DNA of 64,000 nucleotides, from positions 310,001 through 374,000 of the forward strand of contig NZ_BMCE01000001.1 in NCBI RefSeq assembly GCF_014635025.1. The letters are read 5' to 3'. Source of the stretch: Fictibacillus barbaricus (lineage in GTDB: Bacteria > Bacillota > Bacilli > Bacillales > Fictibacillaceae). Position 1 is the stretch's first letter. Each line of letters opens with the position of its first letter. The position numbers were made by a program, and so were the translations under genes. The notes under the pieces are model-generated. The model saw nothing but the letters and a program-made list of their open reading frames with translations. It did not search any database and had not been told where the DNA came from. Positions 23,360 to 31,206 of this stretch are shown in pieces.

Positions 23360-24492
23360 AATTATTGCTTCAAAGTCCGTGGAGCTGGATCGGGTTAGTG
23401 ATTCCTGTTCTTTTGCTCGGTTTCTTAAGTATGTCTGTCGAAAAGACGGCGGATGCCACCAAGATTCCGGTCGTCATTGTTGACGAGGATCAATCGCAGT
23501 ATTCCAAGACCGTTATTGAAAGAGTAAGTAAGTATCCAGCTGTTGCAGTACGTACGGGTACGGAAGAAGAAGCACGTAACAAAATCGAGACCCAAAAAGC
23601 GGCGATCGGCTTTTTATTGCCAAAAGGATTCATGGAGAACATACAGAAGAATAATGAAGATGAACTCGTAACGATGTGGCTTTCAACAGGAACGATCTCA
23701 CACGGATTGGTGCGCGAGATTTTTGCGAGTGAAGTAAAACGTCTATCCAGTAATTCTTACGGAGCCAACACCGTATTAAACACATATGGAAAGAGCAAGA
23801 AATTGGATGAACAAGAGCAAGCCGCTGTTTGGAAGGATGCCTGGGAATACAGCGATAACCATTGGGAACCAAAGCCATTGATGACAGTGGATTACAAAGT
23901 CGGTGCCACAAAAGAAAGAGCTCAAGCAGAAGAGAGTGGAGCCGTTTCGATCTATGTACCAGGAATGCTTGTGCTCCTCATGCTGTTCAGCTTTTTATGG
24001 AACAGCTGGCCGATTAAAGACCGTGATTCGGGTATGCGTGCAAGGGTTCCTTATTCCGTTGGTGGATTTTCTAAGTATTGGATCGGCAATGCGCTAGGGG
24101 TTCTCATTTTACAGCTGCAGCTTCTCGTGCTGTTCATTGGTTTTGGCTGGTGGAAAGATGAGTTGGCGTTAAGTGCTGCGACCATCATAGGGCTAGTCGG
24201 ATATGTGTTATTTTTAAACGCCTTATCGCTTCTCTTCGCCTATTTCGTCCATGCAGCTCGTACATGGCAAGCGGTAACGCTCTTTGTGGTCCTCGCTTCA
24301 TCGCTATTAAGCGGCACCTTCTTTCCAAGTGACGAACTCTCACAATTTCTGGAGAGCGCTGCCCAATGGACACCACAATATTGGATCATTTCATCATTTC
24401 ATCAACAAACGTTATGGATTCCATTAGTTTTCATCGGAATAAGCATCATACTATATGGACTTTCAACAATTAAGGCAGGTGACAGCGCTTGA
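23329..24492 (+). CDS. ABC-2 type exporter permease (subunit 2)
   Basis: The start is ATG 23329 (MVWTIAITRIKLLL), with GAAGAGG just upstream; the longer frame from 23242 lies inside the first permease. The 387-residue product repeats the layout of subunit 1: one N-terminal helix, an extracellular domain with IPVVIVDEDQSQYSK, and a C-terminal multi-helix block. The pair are paralogs and likely form the transmembrane heterodimer served by the ATPase encoded next. Confidence 0.85.
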   Translation: MVWTIAITRIKLLLQSPWSWIGLVIPVLLLGFLSMSVEKTADATKIPVVIVDEDQSQYSKTVIERVSKYPAVAVRTGTEEEARNKIETQKAAIGFLLPKGFMENIQKNNEDELVTMWLSTGTISHGLVREIFASEVKRLSSNSYGANTVLNTYGKSKKLDEQEQAAVWKDAWEYSDNHWEPKPLMTVDYKVGATKERAQAEESGAVSIYVPGMLVLLMLFSFLWNSWPIKDRDSGMRARVPYSVGGFSKYWIGNALGVLILQLQLLVLFIGFGWWKDELALSAATIIGLVGYVLFLNALSLLFAYFVHAARTWQAVTLFVVLASSLLSGTFFPSDELSQFLESAAQWTPQYWIISSFHQQTLWIPLVFIGISIILYGLSTIKAGDSA

Positions 24493-25202
24493 TTACAGCA
24501 GAAAATCTAACAAAGAAGTTTGGCAGAAAAGAAGTGTTAAAGGAAATGGACTTCTTTATTGAAAAAGGGGAAACTGTCGGCGTTGTTGGACCAAATGGCG
24601 CAGGAAAGTCTACGCTTCTAAAAATTCTTGCAACGATCATGAACGGAACAAGCGGTACAGTGCATATAGATGGGTTGGATGCGAAAAAAGAGAAGAAAAA
24701 AACACGCGAGAAGATCGGGTATGTACCACAAGAGATTGCGGTGTATCATGAACTTACGGCTCGTGAAAATTTAAGATTCTTTGGAAAGCTTGCGAGGAAA
24801 TCGTCTGAGGAGAGCTGGATGAGACGCTGTGAAGAATGGCGGCTTGCGGAACACCTTGATAAAAAGGTAAAACATCTGTCAGGCGGGAACCAGAGAAAGC
24901 TTAATATCTTAATTGCTATGCTGCATGACCCGGATATCCTGATTCTGGATGAACCAACAGTTGGCATCGATATTTCAGCAAAACACGAAATCGTGAACGA
25001 CCTGCGTCAGCTTGGAAGTGAAGGGAAGACCATCCTGTATTCCAGCCATGACGCACAAGAGCTGGAGACTCTTTGCAGCTCGTTTTTGATTTTAAAAGAA
25101 GGTGAACTGCTATTTTACGGGTCAAAACAGAAGGTAAGGCAGTTCGGGTCTGTGACACAATCTAAAAACTTTGCAGAGACACTAGGGGAGATTGTAGGAT
25201 AA
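24489..25202 (+). CDS. ABC transporter ATP-binding protein
   Basis: A 237-residue ATPase starting at TTG 24489, overlapping the permease stop (TTGA), with AGGTGA upstream. Walker A is GPNGAGKST (about 34-42), the Q-loop YVPQEIAVY, the signature LSGGNQRK, Walker B ILILDEPTVG and the H-loop SSHDAQE. The extra N in GGNQ is common in drug or antibiotic ABC-2 exporters. It completes the three-gene exporter and is followed by a terminator. Confidence 0.92.
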   Translation: MITAENLTKKFGRKEVLKEMDFFIEKGETVGVVGPNGAGKSTLLKILATIMNGTSGTVHIDGLDAKKEKKKTREKIGYVPQEIAVYHELTARENLRFFGKLARKSSEESWMRRCEEWRLAEHLDKKVKHLSGGNQRKLNILIAMLHDPDILILDEPTVGIDISAKHEIVNDLRQLGSEGKTILYSSHDAQELETLCSSFLILKEGELLFYGSKQKVRQFGSVTQSKNFAETLGEIVG

Positions 25203-25209
25203 AAGTAAA

Positions 25210-25248
25210 AAAGAGGATTACTTCTCAAAAGGGGAGTAATTCTTTTTT
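25210..25248 (+). terminator. Terminator of the exporter operon
   Basis: A GGATTACTTCTC / GGGGAGTAATTC stem with an AAAA loop is followed by eight T. Confidence 0.8.
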
Positions 25249-25404
25249 TTATTTTAAAAAAGTTTTAGGAAGCTGATTCGACTGTATTTGACAAGATGGA
25301 CCAAATTCCTATTTTCCGTAACGCAAGCGTAAAACACAACCTCTTTTTTATATAGTAGGATAATAATAGATTACTTGGAAAATTAAAGGGGTTAGGGATA
25401 AATA

Positions 25405-26058
25405 ATGAAAAAATGGATAGCTACATCAGTTTTAGGTTCGGTATTATTATTGTCGCCGATGCAGGCGTTTGCAAATATTGGAGATCAAACACTTCGTCCG
25501 ACGATGACTCATTCAGATGTAAGAACGCTGCAATCAATATTGCGAAATAAAGGTTATTTTACATATAGCGGATCATATACTTCGTATTTCGGTTCATATA
25601 CAAAGAGTGCTGTCGTCAACTTCCAGCGTGCAAAAGGTTTAACAGCCGACGGAATCGCTGGTCGCAGCACGTTTAATAAACTAGGCGTCTATAACGTTAA
25701 CAACACCTATCTAGTAGACTATGCAAAACGCTTTATGGGTACACCTTACGTTTGGGGCGGGACAAGCCCGAGTGGATTTGACTGCTCCGGATACATCAAC
25801 TATGTATTTAAAAACTCTCACAGCATCTATTTGCCTCGTACAGTAGCAGACATGTGGAAGAACACAGGTTACAGAGTTTCTACGCAAGCGGTAGGAGATC
25901 TAGTATTCTTTGAAACGTATGCACCTGGTGCATCACATATGGGGATATACATTGGGAACGGAAAGTTCATCCACGCCGGTTCATCAACAGGTGTGACGAT
26001 TGCTGATATGAACAATACGTACTGGAAGCCGAGATACGTTGGCACTAAACGTTTATAA
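25405..26058 (+). CDS. Secreted NlpC/P60 cell-wall endopeptidase with peptidoglycan-binding domain
   Basis: A 217-residue protein. The signal peptide (1-23) ends MQAFA. A PG_binding_1 domain (about 33-92) has THSDVRTLQSILRNKGYF and AVVNFQRAKGLTADGIAG. The NlpC/P60 domain (about 101-217) carries Cys127 in GFDCSGY, His178 in SHMGIYIG and a third polar residue His190. It cleaves D-gamma-glutamyl-diaminopimelate-type bonds in peptidoglycan. One PG-binding unit rather than LysM repeats makes it smaller than LytE/LytF. Preceded by GGGGTTAGGG and followed by a strong terminator; single-gene unit. Confidence 0.9.
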   Translation: MKKWIATSVLGSVLLLSPMQAFANIGDQTLRPTMTHSDVRTLQSILRNKGYFTYSGSYTSYFGSYTKSAVVNFQRAKGLTADGIAGRSTFNKLGVYNVNNTYLVDYAKRFMGTPYVWGGTSPSGFDCSGYINYVFKNSHSIYLPRTVADMWKNTGYRVSTQAVGDLVFFETYAPGASHMGIYIGNGKFIHAGSSTGVTIADMNNTYWKPRYVGTKRL

Positions 26059-26066
26059 TAAGGAAA

Positions 26067-26099
26067 AAGGAGTCCGATAGATTTCGGACTCCTTTTTTT
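26067..26099. terminator. Bidirectional terminator
   Basis: AAGGAGTCCGA (26067-26077) pairs with TCGGACTCCTT (26084-26094), then TTTTT. Confidence 0.9.
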
Positions 26100-26100
26100 A

Positions 26101-26352
26101 TTAACAGAACAAGATCTTTGCCCAAGGATCGAAGCAGTGACAATTACGCTTTCTTCTTTTTCTGCACTTTTTGCACTTGAAGTGCTCGAAGCTAGAAGAA
26201 GATGAAGAACTGGAGGAAGAAGACGAAGAAGATTCACAATCAAAGTCGTGGTCGTGCTTATCGCAGTGGTCGTGTCTCTTTTTGTCTTTCTTTCGCCACT
26301 TTTTGTCTTTCTTACACTCAAAGCGGTCGAAATCTCTAAACTTTTTGCCCAT
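26101..26352 (-). CDS. Lys/His/Cys-rich protein with a 14-serine tract, possible spore surface protein
   Basis: ATG 26352 follows GAGGTGAA. The 83-residue product has three parts: a basic N-terminal block (KKDKKWRKKDKKRHDHC, with HDH and DKHDHDFDCE), an uninterrupted run of 14 serines (about 41-54), and a basic Cys-rich tail (KCKKCRKRRKRNCHCF). The serines use TCT, TCG, TCC, TCA, AGT and AGC codons, so the run is maintained as protein and is not a simple DNA repeat. Cys and His pairs could bind metal; Lys/Ser/His-rich composition is common in crust and coat proteins such as CotG/CotB-like proteins. Function is a guess. Confidence 0.6.
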   Translation of the reverse strand: MGKKFRDFDRFECKKDKKWRKKDKKRHDHCDKHDHDFDCESSSSSSSSSSSSSSFEHFKCKKCRKRRKRNCHCFDPWAKILFC

Positions 26353-26465
26353 TAAAAAATTTCACCTCACATAATGATACCGACTTCCTATTTCTGGATT
26401 CGGTTACTGTATATCATATGTTGGTGAAGACAAGTTGCTTAGACGAATGTTGAGGTTTTAAAAAA

Positions 26466-26504
26466 TTGGGGACAGTCCCGGGACAGACCCGGGTCTGTCC
26501 CCAA
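26466..26504. repeat. REP-like palindromic element, copy 4 (nested)
   Basis: A perfect 22-bp palindrome GGGACAGACCC/GGGTCTGTCCC (26480-26501) is nested within outer TTGGGGACAG (26466-26475) and CTGTCCCCAA (26495-26504). It lies in an intergenic gap between divergently placed genes. Confidence 0.75.
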
Positions 26505-26576
26505 ACAAATACAAATATTTAATTTTGTTCTCTCCACAAAGACACGGGACAGCTGCCCAAGAAGAAGTGAACAAAA

Positions 26577-26611
26577 AAGCCACGCCATAAGAATAACGGC
26601 GTGGCTTTTTA
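26577..26611. terminator. Terminator of the STAS-domain gene
   Basis: GCCACGCC (26579-26586) pairs with GGCGTGGC (26598-26605), T/A-runs on both sides. Confidence 0.85.
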
Positions 26612-26613
26612 TA

Positions 26614-27663
26614 TCATTGACGATTATTCGGATCTTGGATAATCATGCCTTCTTTAGCAAATGCAAAATGGATGGCATGCTTTAGATTCCTAAAATAGGT
26701 ACTCTCCCCGATAGAGTATTGATGCTTAGTGACTTCTATACTTAGCTCTGGCGAGATACCGACTAACAACGTCTCCATACCGAACAATCGCGCAGATGAG
26801 ACCAGTTTATTTAACATATCCACCATTCCTGAATCAATTGATTTTATACCCGTTAAGTCCAGGATGACAAACTTAGCTCGATGCTTAGGAAGTGCTGTTA
26901 GTGTGTGATCCAGCATATCTTTAGAACGCAGTTCATTATATTTACCGATTAAAGGAATGACTACAATATGATCGGTTACAGGAATGATAGGTGATGAAAT
27001 TTCTCGTATAAGATCCGTTAACTCTCTTGTACGATCTTCTACCATAGCCTCTAGTTTCATGATTTCTATCTGTTCCCCGCGTCTTACAAGTTCTCGAATG
27101 TTATCATTAGGTGTGATGTTGGACTTAGTTATTTTTATTTTCATAAGGTCTTGTGTTGATTCTTCATCCAGCACCTCATACCACATATGGGTGTCAAACA
27201 ATCCTGTAAATACTCCGGCCCAATGGCCAGGTAAGAACGTTCCTAAACGATCATTGCCCTGAGCTCTTTTAACCTTCGTTTCCCAACTGTTGGAGATGGA
27301 TATAGTGGCTTCTTTCTTTTCCACATTTACATCAATAAACGTTTTTCCCCAACCAGCTGCTGCATAAATGTTTGGTAGAGCTTCAATAGACTGTTCGATG
27401 TTGCCAACAGTATTTTTATAAAAATCGCTTACGACTAGCCCTGTACGATAGCCTGCTGTTTCAAAGACTAAATCAGCCGTACCTTCTCCTGTAATCTCTT
27501 CGATAGAGTCAAGAAACACCTTAAATGCGGAGTCAATCCAAAATAACATGACATCTGCGCCTTCAAATTGAAATGTTCCCTTTGCTGTATCCCAATGAAA
27601 AGATGAACCATTTATATCCATGCTTTTTTGAGTTTCAAATAACTCATTAGGCGTGTTACTCAT
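26614..27663 (-). CDS. STAS-domain protein, RsbR-like stressosome component
   Basis: A 349-residue protein. An N-terminal sensor-like domain (about 30-190) resembles V4R/XylR_N-type ligand domains (AAGWGKTFIDVNVEKKEATI). A helical linker (about 195-228) joins it to a C-terminal STAS domain (about 230-340). The STAS part has VIPLIGKYNELR and FVILDLTGIKSIDSGMVDML; the Ser in IDSG is at the phosphorylation position of RsbR/RsbS proteins. RsbR paralogs form the stressosome that gates RsbT and SigB. No RsbS or RsbT genes are adjacent. ATG follows GGAGGATTACCT. Confidence 0.8.
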   Translation of the reverse strand: MSNTPNELFETQKSMDINGSSFHWDTAKGTFQFEGADVMLFWIDSAFKVFLDSIEEITGEGTADLVFETAGYRTGLVVSDFYKNTVGNIEQSIEALPNIYAAAGWGKTFIDVNVEKKEATISISNSWETKVKRAQGNDRLGTFLPGHWAGVFTGLFDTHMWYEVLDEESTQDLMKIKITKSNITPNDNIRELVRRGEQIEIMKLEAMVEDRTRELTDLIREISSPIIPVTDHIVVIPLIGKYNELRSKDMLDHTLTALPKHRAKFVILDLTGIKSIDSGMVDMLNKLVSSARLFGMETLLVGISPELSIEVTKHQYSIGESTYFRNLKHAIHFAFAKEGMIIQDPNNRQ

Positions 27664-27746
27664 AGGTAATCCTCCATAGGTCCAATAATATTAGACACTC
27701 AAACATTTTACCCTCTTTAATGAAAGATGAAACACGGATTTTCGAC

Positions 27747-27774
27747 ATGGGGACAGACCCGGGTCTGTCCCCAT
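27747..27774. repeat. REP-like palindromic element, copy 5 (perfect 28-bp palindrome)
   Basis: ATGGGGACAGACCC (27747-27760) is followed immediately by its exact reverse complement (27761-27774). It lies 84 bp upstream of the STAS gene and produces a spurious open frame across it. Confidence 0.8.
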
Positions 27775-27844
27775 AAAAAGACATATCTCTTTTTTGTTTC
27801 TCCTCAAAAGACAAACCAGCCCAAAACAATTCAATAAACGTAAA

Positions 27845-27870
27845 AACCACCTGATCTGGATCAGGTGGTT
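27845..27870 (-). terminator. Terminator of sinR
   Basis: AACCACCTGATC and GATCAGGTGGTT with a two-base centre; on the minus strand it runs into TTTTTACG. It overlaps the sinR stop codon. Confidence 0.8.
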
Positions 27871-28192
27871 AGCTTTGCTTGTTTTTCCATTTATTAAACT
27901 CTAAAAACTCTTTGAATTGCTCTTTGCTTACACCAGATCCCATGGCTTCTTTTACAAGATCAGCCCATTCTTGGTCTAGGTTTTTAGTGTCTACTTCAGG
28001 TTTAATCAAGTGATCAACTGAAATATTCAATACATCTGCAATCTTTTCAAGAAGCTGAATAGAAGGATTCTGTTGAATGTTTCGTTCAAGTGCACTTATG
28101 TACGATTTAGCTACCCCTGCTTTATCAGCTAATGCTGTAATGGAGAGCCCTTTTTCAGTGCGGTATTTTTTTACTCGTTCACCAATCATCAT
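27869..28192 (-). CDS. sinR: SinR, master regulator of biofilm formation
   Basis: A 107-residue protein. The Xre-type HTH domain (about 1-66) begins MIGERVKKYRTEKGLSITALADKAG and includes KSYISALERN and NPSIQLLEKIADVL, nearly matching B. subtilis SinR. The C-terminal Sin dimerisation domain (about 78-105) reads LDQEWADLVKEAMGSGVSK and FKEFLEFNKW. SinR represses eps and tapA operons and is antagonised by SinI. The sinI-like gene lies 86 bp upstream on the same strand, the canonical order. This is the most B. subtilis-like of the three SinR-type proteins in the window. Confidence 0.93.
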   Translation of the reverse strand: MMIGERVKKYRTEKGLSITALADKAGVAKSYISALERNIQQNPSIQLLEKIADVLNISVDHLIKPEVDTKNLDQEWADLVKEAMGSGVSKEQFKEFLEFNKWKNKQS

Positions 28193-28278
28193 TTGCTATC
28201 CCCATTTTAGAAGTAATTTGCCTTTATTATATCTTTCTACAATAGGGAAGTAAATAAATTCTGTGACATGCTTACTAC

Positions 28279-28422
28279 CTAATTTCCTTGCAACTGATAT
28301 TCATCTAAATTTAATTGGGGATTCTTTAAAAAACTTATAATTTCTTCTTTAGTGAAACCCTGATCTCTCGCTTCTTTCATTAATTCAATCCACTCGTGAT
28401 CCAACGTAATAGTATTTTCCAC
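28279..28422 (-). CDS. sinI: SinI-like SinR antagonist, copy 1
   Basis: GTG 28422 follows GGAGGG with eight bases of spacing. The 47-residue product contains LDHEWIELMKEARDQGFTK and EEIISFLKNP, matching the two-helix SinI peptide that replaces a SinR protomer. It has no DNA-binding domain. It lies immediately upstream of sinR on the same strand. A near-identical second copy is at 30653-30778. Its upstream region shares conserved blocks with that copy, pointing to common control, expected to be Spo0A-driven as in B. subtilis though I see only a degenerate 0A-like box. Confidence 0.85.
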   Translation of the reverse strand: MENTITLDHEWIELMKEARDQGFTKEEIISFLKNPQLNLDEYQLQGN

Positions 28423-28745
28423 TAAAAAATCCCTCCAGATAGTATGTATTATCCAGGTAACCCGGCTATCATAGCTTAATAGCTTTAGATCCGTGGCTTT
28501 GCGCCCATTTCTTTCGAATATGTTTGCCCTTGGCTGAAGGATAATTAGGTATAACTTCCTAACACAAATTGATTATATACAAGCAGACAAGAAAATGTTG
28601 TCAGAAAATGGCTGTAATATAAATGTAATATTAGAAAAACATTTCTACCCCTATAAAAATAATTTAAAGGATTAATGGGGGAAATGTGGAAGTTTTACAT
28701 TTAAATAAGTTGTTATATTAACTTTTTTTGAAGGGATGATGAATA

Positions 28746-29720
28746 TTGTCAAATAAATTACCACTTAGTTTGTCAAATCAACTTAGTTTACCTGTCATTA
28801 ATGCACCAATGTTTTTAGTATCAAGTCCAGATATGGTAATAGAAAGCTGCAAGAATGGTATTATTGGCACTTTTCCATTATTAAATGCAAGAACCTCCGA
28901 TCTTTTGGAAAATTGGATGACTCATATTTCAAAAGAACTAAAAAAGACACGAGAAGAAAACCCTTCATCTAAAATAGCACCTTGGGGAGTGAACTTAATT
29001 GTTCACCGCACCAACAAACGATTTGAAGAAGACTTGGAACTAATCAAGAAATATGAACCGCCAATCGTTATTACGTCACTAGGGAATCCAAGTGATGTAG
29101 CTAAAATTGTTCACGGCTATGGTGGTCTAGTATTTTCAGATGTAATCTCACTTGATCATGCTAGAAAAGCTGCAAAGACTGGCATCGACGGGTTAATTTT
29201 AGTATGCAGCGGCGCTGGAGGCCATGGTGGTACGTTAAATCCGTTTGCTTTCTTAAAAGCTGTAAAGGAATTCTGGGATGGAATCACAATCTTAGCGGGA
29301 GCAATTTCTACGGGCGAAGAGATACTTGCTGCCAAGATTATTGGAGCCGACCTCGTATATATGGGTACGCGTTTTATTGCCACACTAGAATCATCGGCAA
29401 ATGATGAATATCGTCAGATGCTTATCGAATCTACTCTTGAGGACCTCGTTTATACGGATGCAATCAGTGGAATAAAAGGAAATTACCTTTTGCCATCACT
29501 TCAAAAGGCAGGGTTTGATATAGGAAACTTGATGAAAAAGGACGCTATAGACCTTTCATTTTCTGAGTCCAAAGCCAAAGCATGGAAAGATATCTGGTCG
29601 GCAGGACAAGGAGTAGGGAGCATTAAGAAAATTTCTACTATAAAAGAAGTAGTGGATGAATTAAAGGCTGAGTATCAAAAAGCATTGCAATCAAAAGAAG
29701 TCATCAGCTCAAATAAATAG
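28746..29720 (+). CDS. Nitronate monooxygenase (2-nitropropane dioxygenase family)
   Basis: A 324-residue FMN-dependent TIM-barrel enzyme, starting at TTG 28746 after AGGGATGA. Signatures are LPVINAPMFLVSSPDMV (about 14-30), CSGAGGHGG (about 156-164, phosphate binding), and ILAGAISTGEEILAAKIIGADLVYMGTRF. It oxidises propionate-3-nitronate or alkyl nitronates, a detoxification function. It lies between the two sinI copies and has no obvious functional link to them, perhaps a bystander of their duplication. Confidence 0.87.
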   Translation: MSNKLPLSLSNQLSLPVINAPMFLVSSPDMVIESCKNGIIGTFPLLNARTSDLLENWMTHISKELKKTREENPSSKIAPWGVNLIVHRTNKRFEEDLELIKKYEPPIVITSLGNPSDVAKIVHGYGGLVFSDVISLDHARKAAKTGIDGLILVCSGAGGHGGTLNPFAFLKAVKEFWDGITILAGAISTGEEILAAKIIGADLVYMGTRFIATLESSANDEYRQMLIESTLEDLVYTDAISGIKGNYLLPSLQKAGFDIGNLMKKDAIDLSFSESKAKAWKDIWSAGQGVGSIKKISTIKEVVDELKAEYQKALQSKEVISSNK

Positions 29721-29744
29721 AATGTTAGTTCTTTAGAACTAATT

Positions 29745-29786
29745 CCCCTAATTTCACTGTGGATAAACGTGAACTGGGGTTTTTTT
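29745..29786 (+). terminator. Terminator after the nitronate monooxygenase gene
   Basis: CCCC and TCAC on the left pair with GTGA and GGGG on the right, followed by seven T. The loop contains an exact reverse DnaA-box sequence (TGTGGATAA at 29758-29766), probably by chance. Confidence 0.55.
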
Positions 29787-29983
29787 ATTTTCAGTGCTCA
29801 TGATTAGAAAACACCTTTATTAGTTTGATCGGCGATTATTTTTATAGAATTTTAACAAAAAGAGGAGTAGACTCGAACAGAGCGAAAGTATAAGTATATC
29901 TTTATGTTTAAAAACGATGTAAACTGTATGGAATATGAAAAAATACTGATAAAATACAACGACTACAAGACGGAGGTGTTACC

Positions 29984-30355
29984 ATGAATTTATTCTCATC
30001 CATTACCGAAGAAAGTTTCCATTACTTAATACGTGATTATGGATTTTCTAAACCGGTCGATACAGATGGGAGCTGGAAGACAACCTTCTTATATGCAAAT
30101 GACCAACTAGAAATAGAAATTGAACTGAATTATCGAGATATGGATACGTTTGTATTCATGAGAAGGTTAGAACGTGAGGCGGAAAAGTGTTCTGATCGGA
30201 TGCAGTTAGAAGAAATCATCAATGTTGAGCCTGTTAAAAGTAATGGTGACCAAACAACGATTGAACAGTTTGAAGAGGGGATCGTAAAGAAGGCGGCGTT
30301 ATTAAAGAGCAACCTTGATCTAATCATCAATAAAAAAGAAAAAATTTTCTCTTAA
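29984..30355 (+). CDS. Conserved hypothetical cytoplasmic protein
   Basis: A 123-residue acidic protein starting MNLFSSITEESFHYLIRDYG, with a predicted alpha/beta region (FLYANDQLEIEIELNYRDMD) and a helical tail with many Lys and Glu. There is no signal peptide and no membrane helix. The ribosome site GACGGAGGTG precedes the ATG, and a clear terminator follows, so expression is likely. Similar small proteins are common in Bacillaceae, but I recognise no domain with a known role. Confidence 0.7.
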   Translation: MNLFSSITEESFHYLIRDYGFSKPVDTDGSWKTTFLYANDQLEIEIELNYRDMDTFVFMRRLEREAEKCSDRMQLEEIINVEPVKSNGDQTTIEQFEEGIVKKAALLKSNLDLIINKKEKIFS

Positions 30356-30357
30356 CA

Positions 30358-30393
30358 CAAAAAAGATAACTCCATCGTGGGGTTATCTTTTTT
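30358..30393. terminator. Terminator
   Basis: AAAAGATAACTCC pairs with GGGGTTATCTTTT, then TTGATAG. Confidence 0.85.
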
Positions 30394-30564
30394 GATAGGT
30401 TTATGAAAAATTTAGTATAAGGATTATAGAGAGTGCAACGCAACGTATTTTTCTTTCTGCCCTAAGGAAAGTTGATCAAAATTTTCTCTACATAAAATTG
30501 TTTTGTGCTATTGAGGTTTTATGAGGGAGTGGGAATACGATGGCATAAGAAGGGGAGTAATAAT

Positions 30565-30600
30565 AACCCATCGGATCAGTTCGGATGGGTTGTTAGTTTT
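30565..30600. terminator. Hairpin, probable terminator of the second sinI
   Basis: AACCCATC (30565-30572) pairs with GATGGGTT (30584-30591). It lies 53-88 bp beyond the sinI copy-2 stop. Apart from this hairpin the stretch 30394-30652 holds no gene I can support. Confidence 0.5.
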
Positions 30601-30652
30601 GATTGTTCTTTTATTTATTGAACATTTAAAAAAGGAATGTAATAAACCTTGT

Positions 30653-30778
30653 CTATTTAGTAAAAAATGGAGTCGGATTGTTTAAAAAATCAATGATTTC
30701 TTCCTTTGTAAACCCCTGGTCTCTTGCTTCTAATATTAATTCGATCCATTCTTGATCCAACGACAAGGTATTCTTCAC
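30653..30778 (-). CDS. SinI-like SinR antagonist, copy 2
   Basis: GTG 30778 follows GGAGGG. The 41-residue product has LDQEWIELILEARDQGFTK and EEIIDFLNNP, closely matching copy 1 (LDHEWIELMKEARDQGFTK) and differing mainly at the tail. It has no adjacent sinR; instead it is upstream of and divergent from the exopolysaccharide operon. The upstream blocks GATTATATACA and GTTGTCAGAAAAT stand 27 bp apart as in copy 1. It probably arose by segmental duplication and could act on SinR or on one of the SinR paralogs. Confidence 0.8.
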   Translation of the reverse strand: MKNTLSLDQEWIELILEARDQGFTKEEIIDFLNNPTPFFTK

Positions 30779-31099
30779 TTAGTTATCCCTCCATTTAAAC
30801 AATTTTATTCTAGTAAGCTAGCTATCTTAACTTGAACCTTAAATTCGTAGTTTTCCTATTTATTTCATTAAAATTGTTGGACTATTTCAGAAGGTAAATA
30901 ATATATATCGATTATATACAGGTGTTTTTGAAAAAGTTGTCAGAAAATAGATGTAACAAAAATGTAATATTTTTCAAGTGTATCTACCTATTAAAAGGAT
31001 GAAAGGCTGTAGTTTGTCTTCATTTGTGTTTTAAATATAGTAGTTTACAGGAAACTAGTATTGCATTTGGTACCGAATGTTCTCAAAAATGAATATTTT

Positions 31100-31140
31100 G
31101 TTCTTTAAACCTTGCATTCAAGTCGAGCACCTACTATAAT
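31100..31140 (+). promoter_or_regulatory. Promoter of the exopolysaccharide operon with SinR-type box
   Basis: TTGCAT (31112-31117), 17-bp spacer, TATAAT (31135-31140) form a good SigA promoter. GTTCTTT at 31100-31106, immediately upstream, matches the SinR consensus GTTCTYT; a near match GTTCTCA is at 31079-31085. Transcription should start around 31147, leaving a leader of about 60 nt before the TTG at 31207. Confidence 0.65.
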
Positions 31141-31206
31141 CGTAAGAAAATGTACTCTTTTAAGAACAACAAGTGTTATATAAAAAACAAAAGGGTAGGT
31201 GCTCAC

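Noticed and set aside
26171-26374. Plus-strand Glu/Asp-rich frame
   Set aside because: It is the complement of the Ser-tract gene, which has a ribosome site.
27656-27850. Minus-strand 64-residue frame upstream of the STAS gene
   Set aside because: It crosses the REP-like palindrome at 27747-27774 and has no plausible protein features.
29758-29766. Another exact reverse DnaA box
   Set aside because: It is isolated in the loop of a terminator; probably chance, so not included in the cluster.
30523-30686. Possible small plus-strand frame starting MREWEYDGIRR
   Set aside because: It runs through the hairpin at 30565-30591 and over the end of the second sinI, with no ribosome site.
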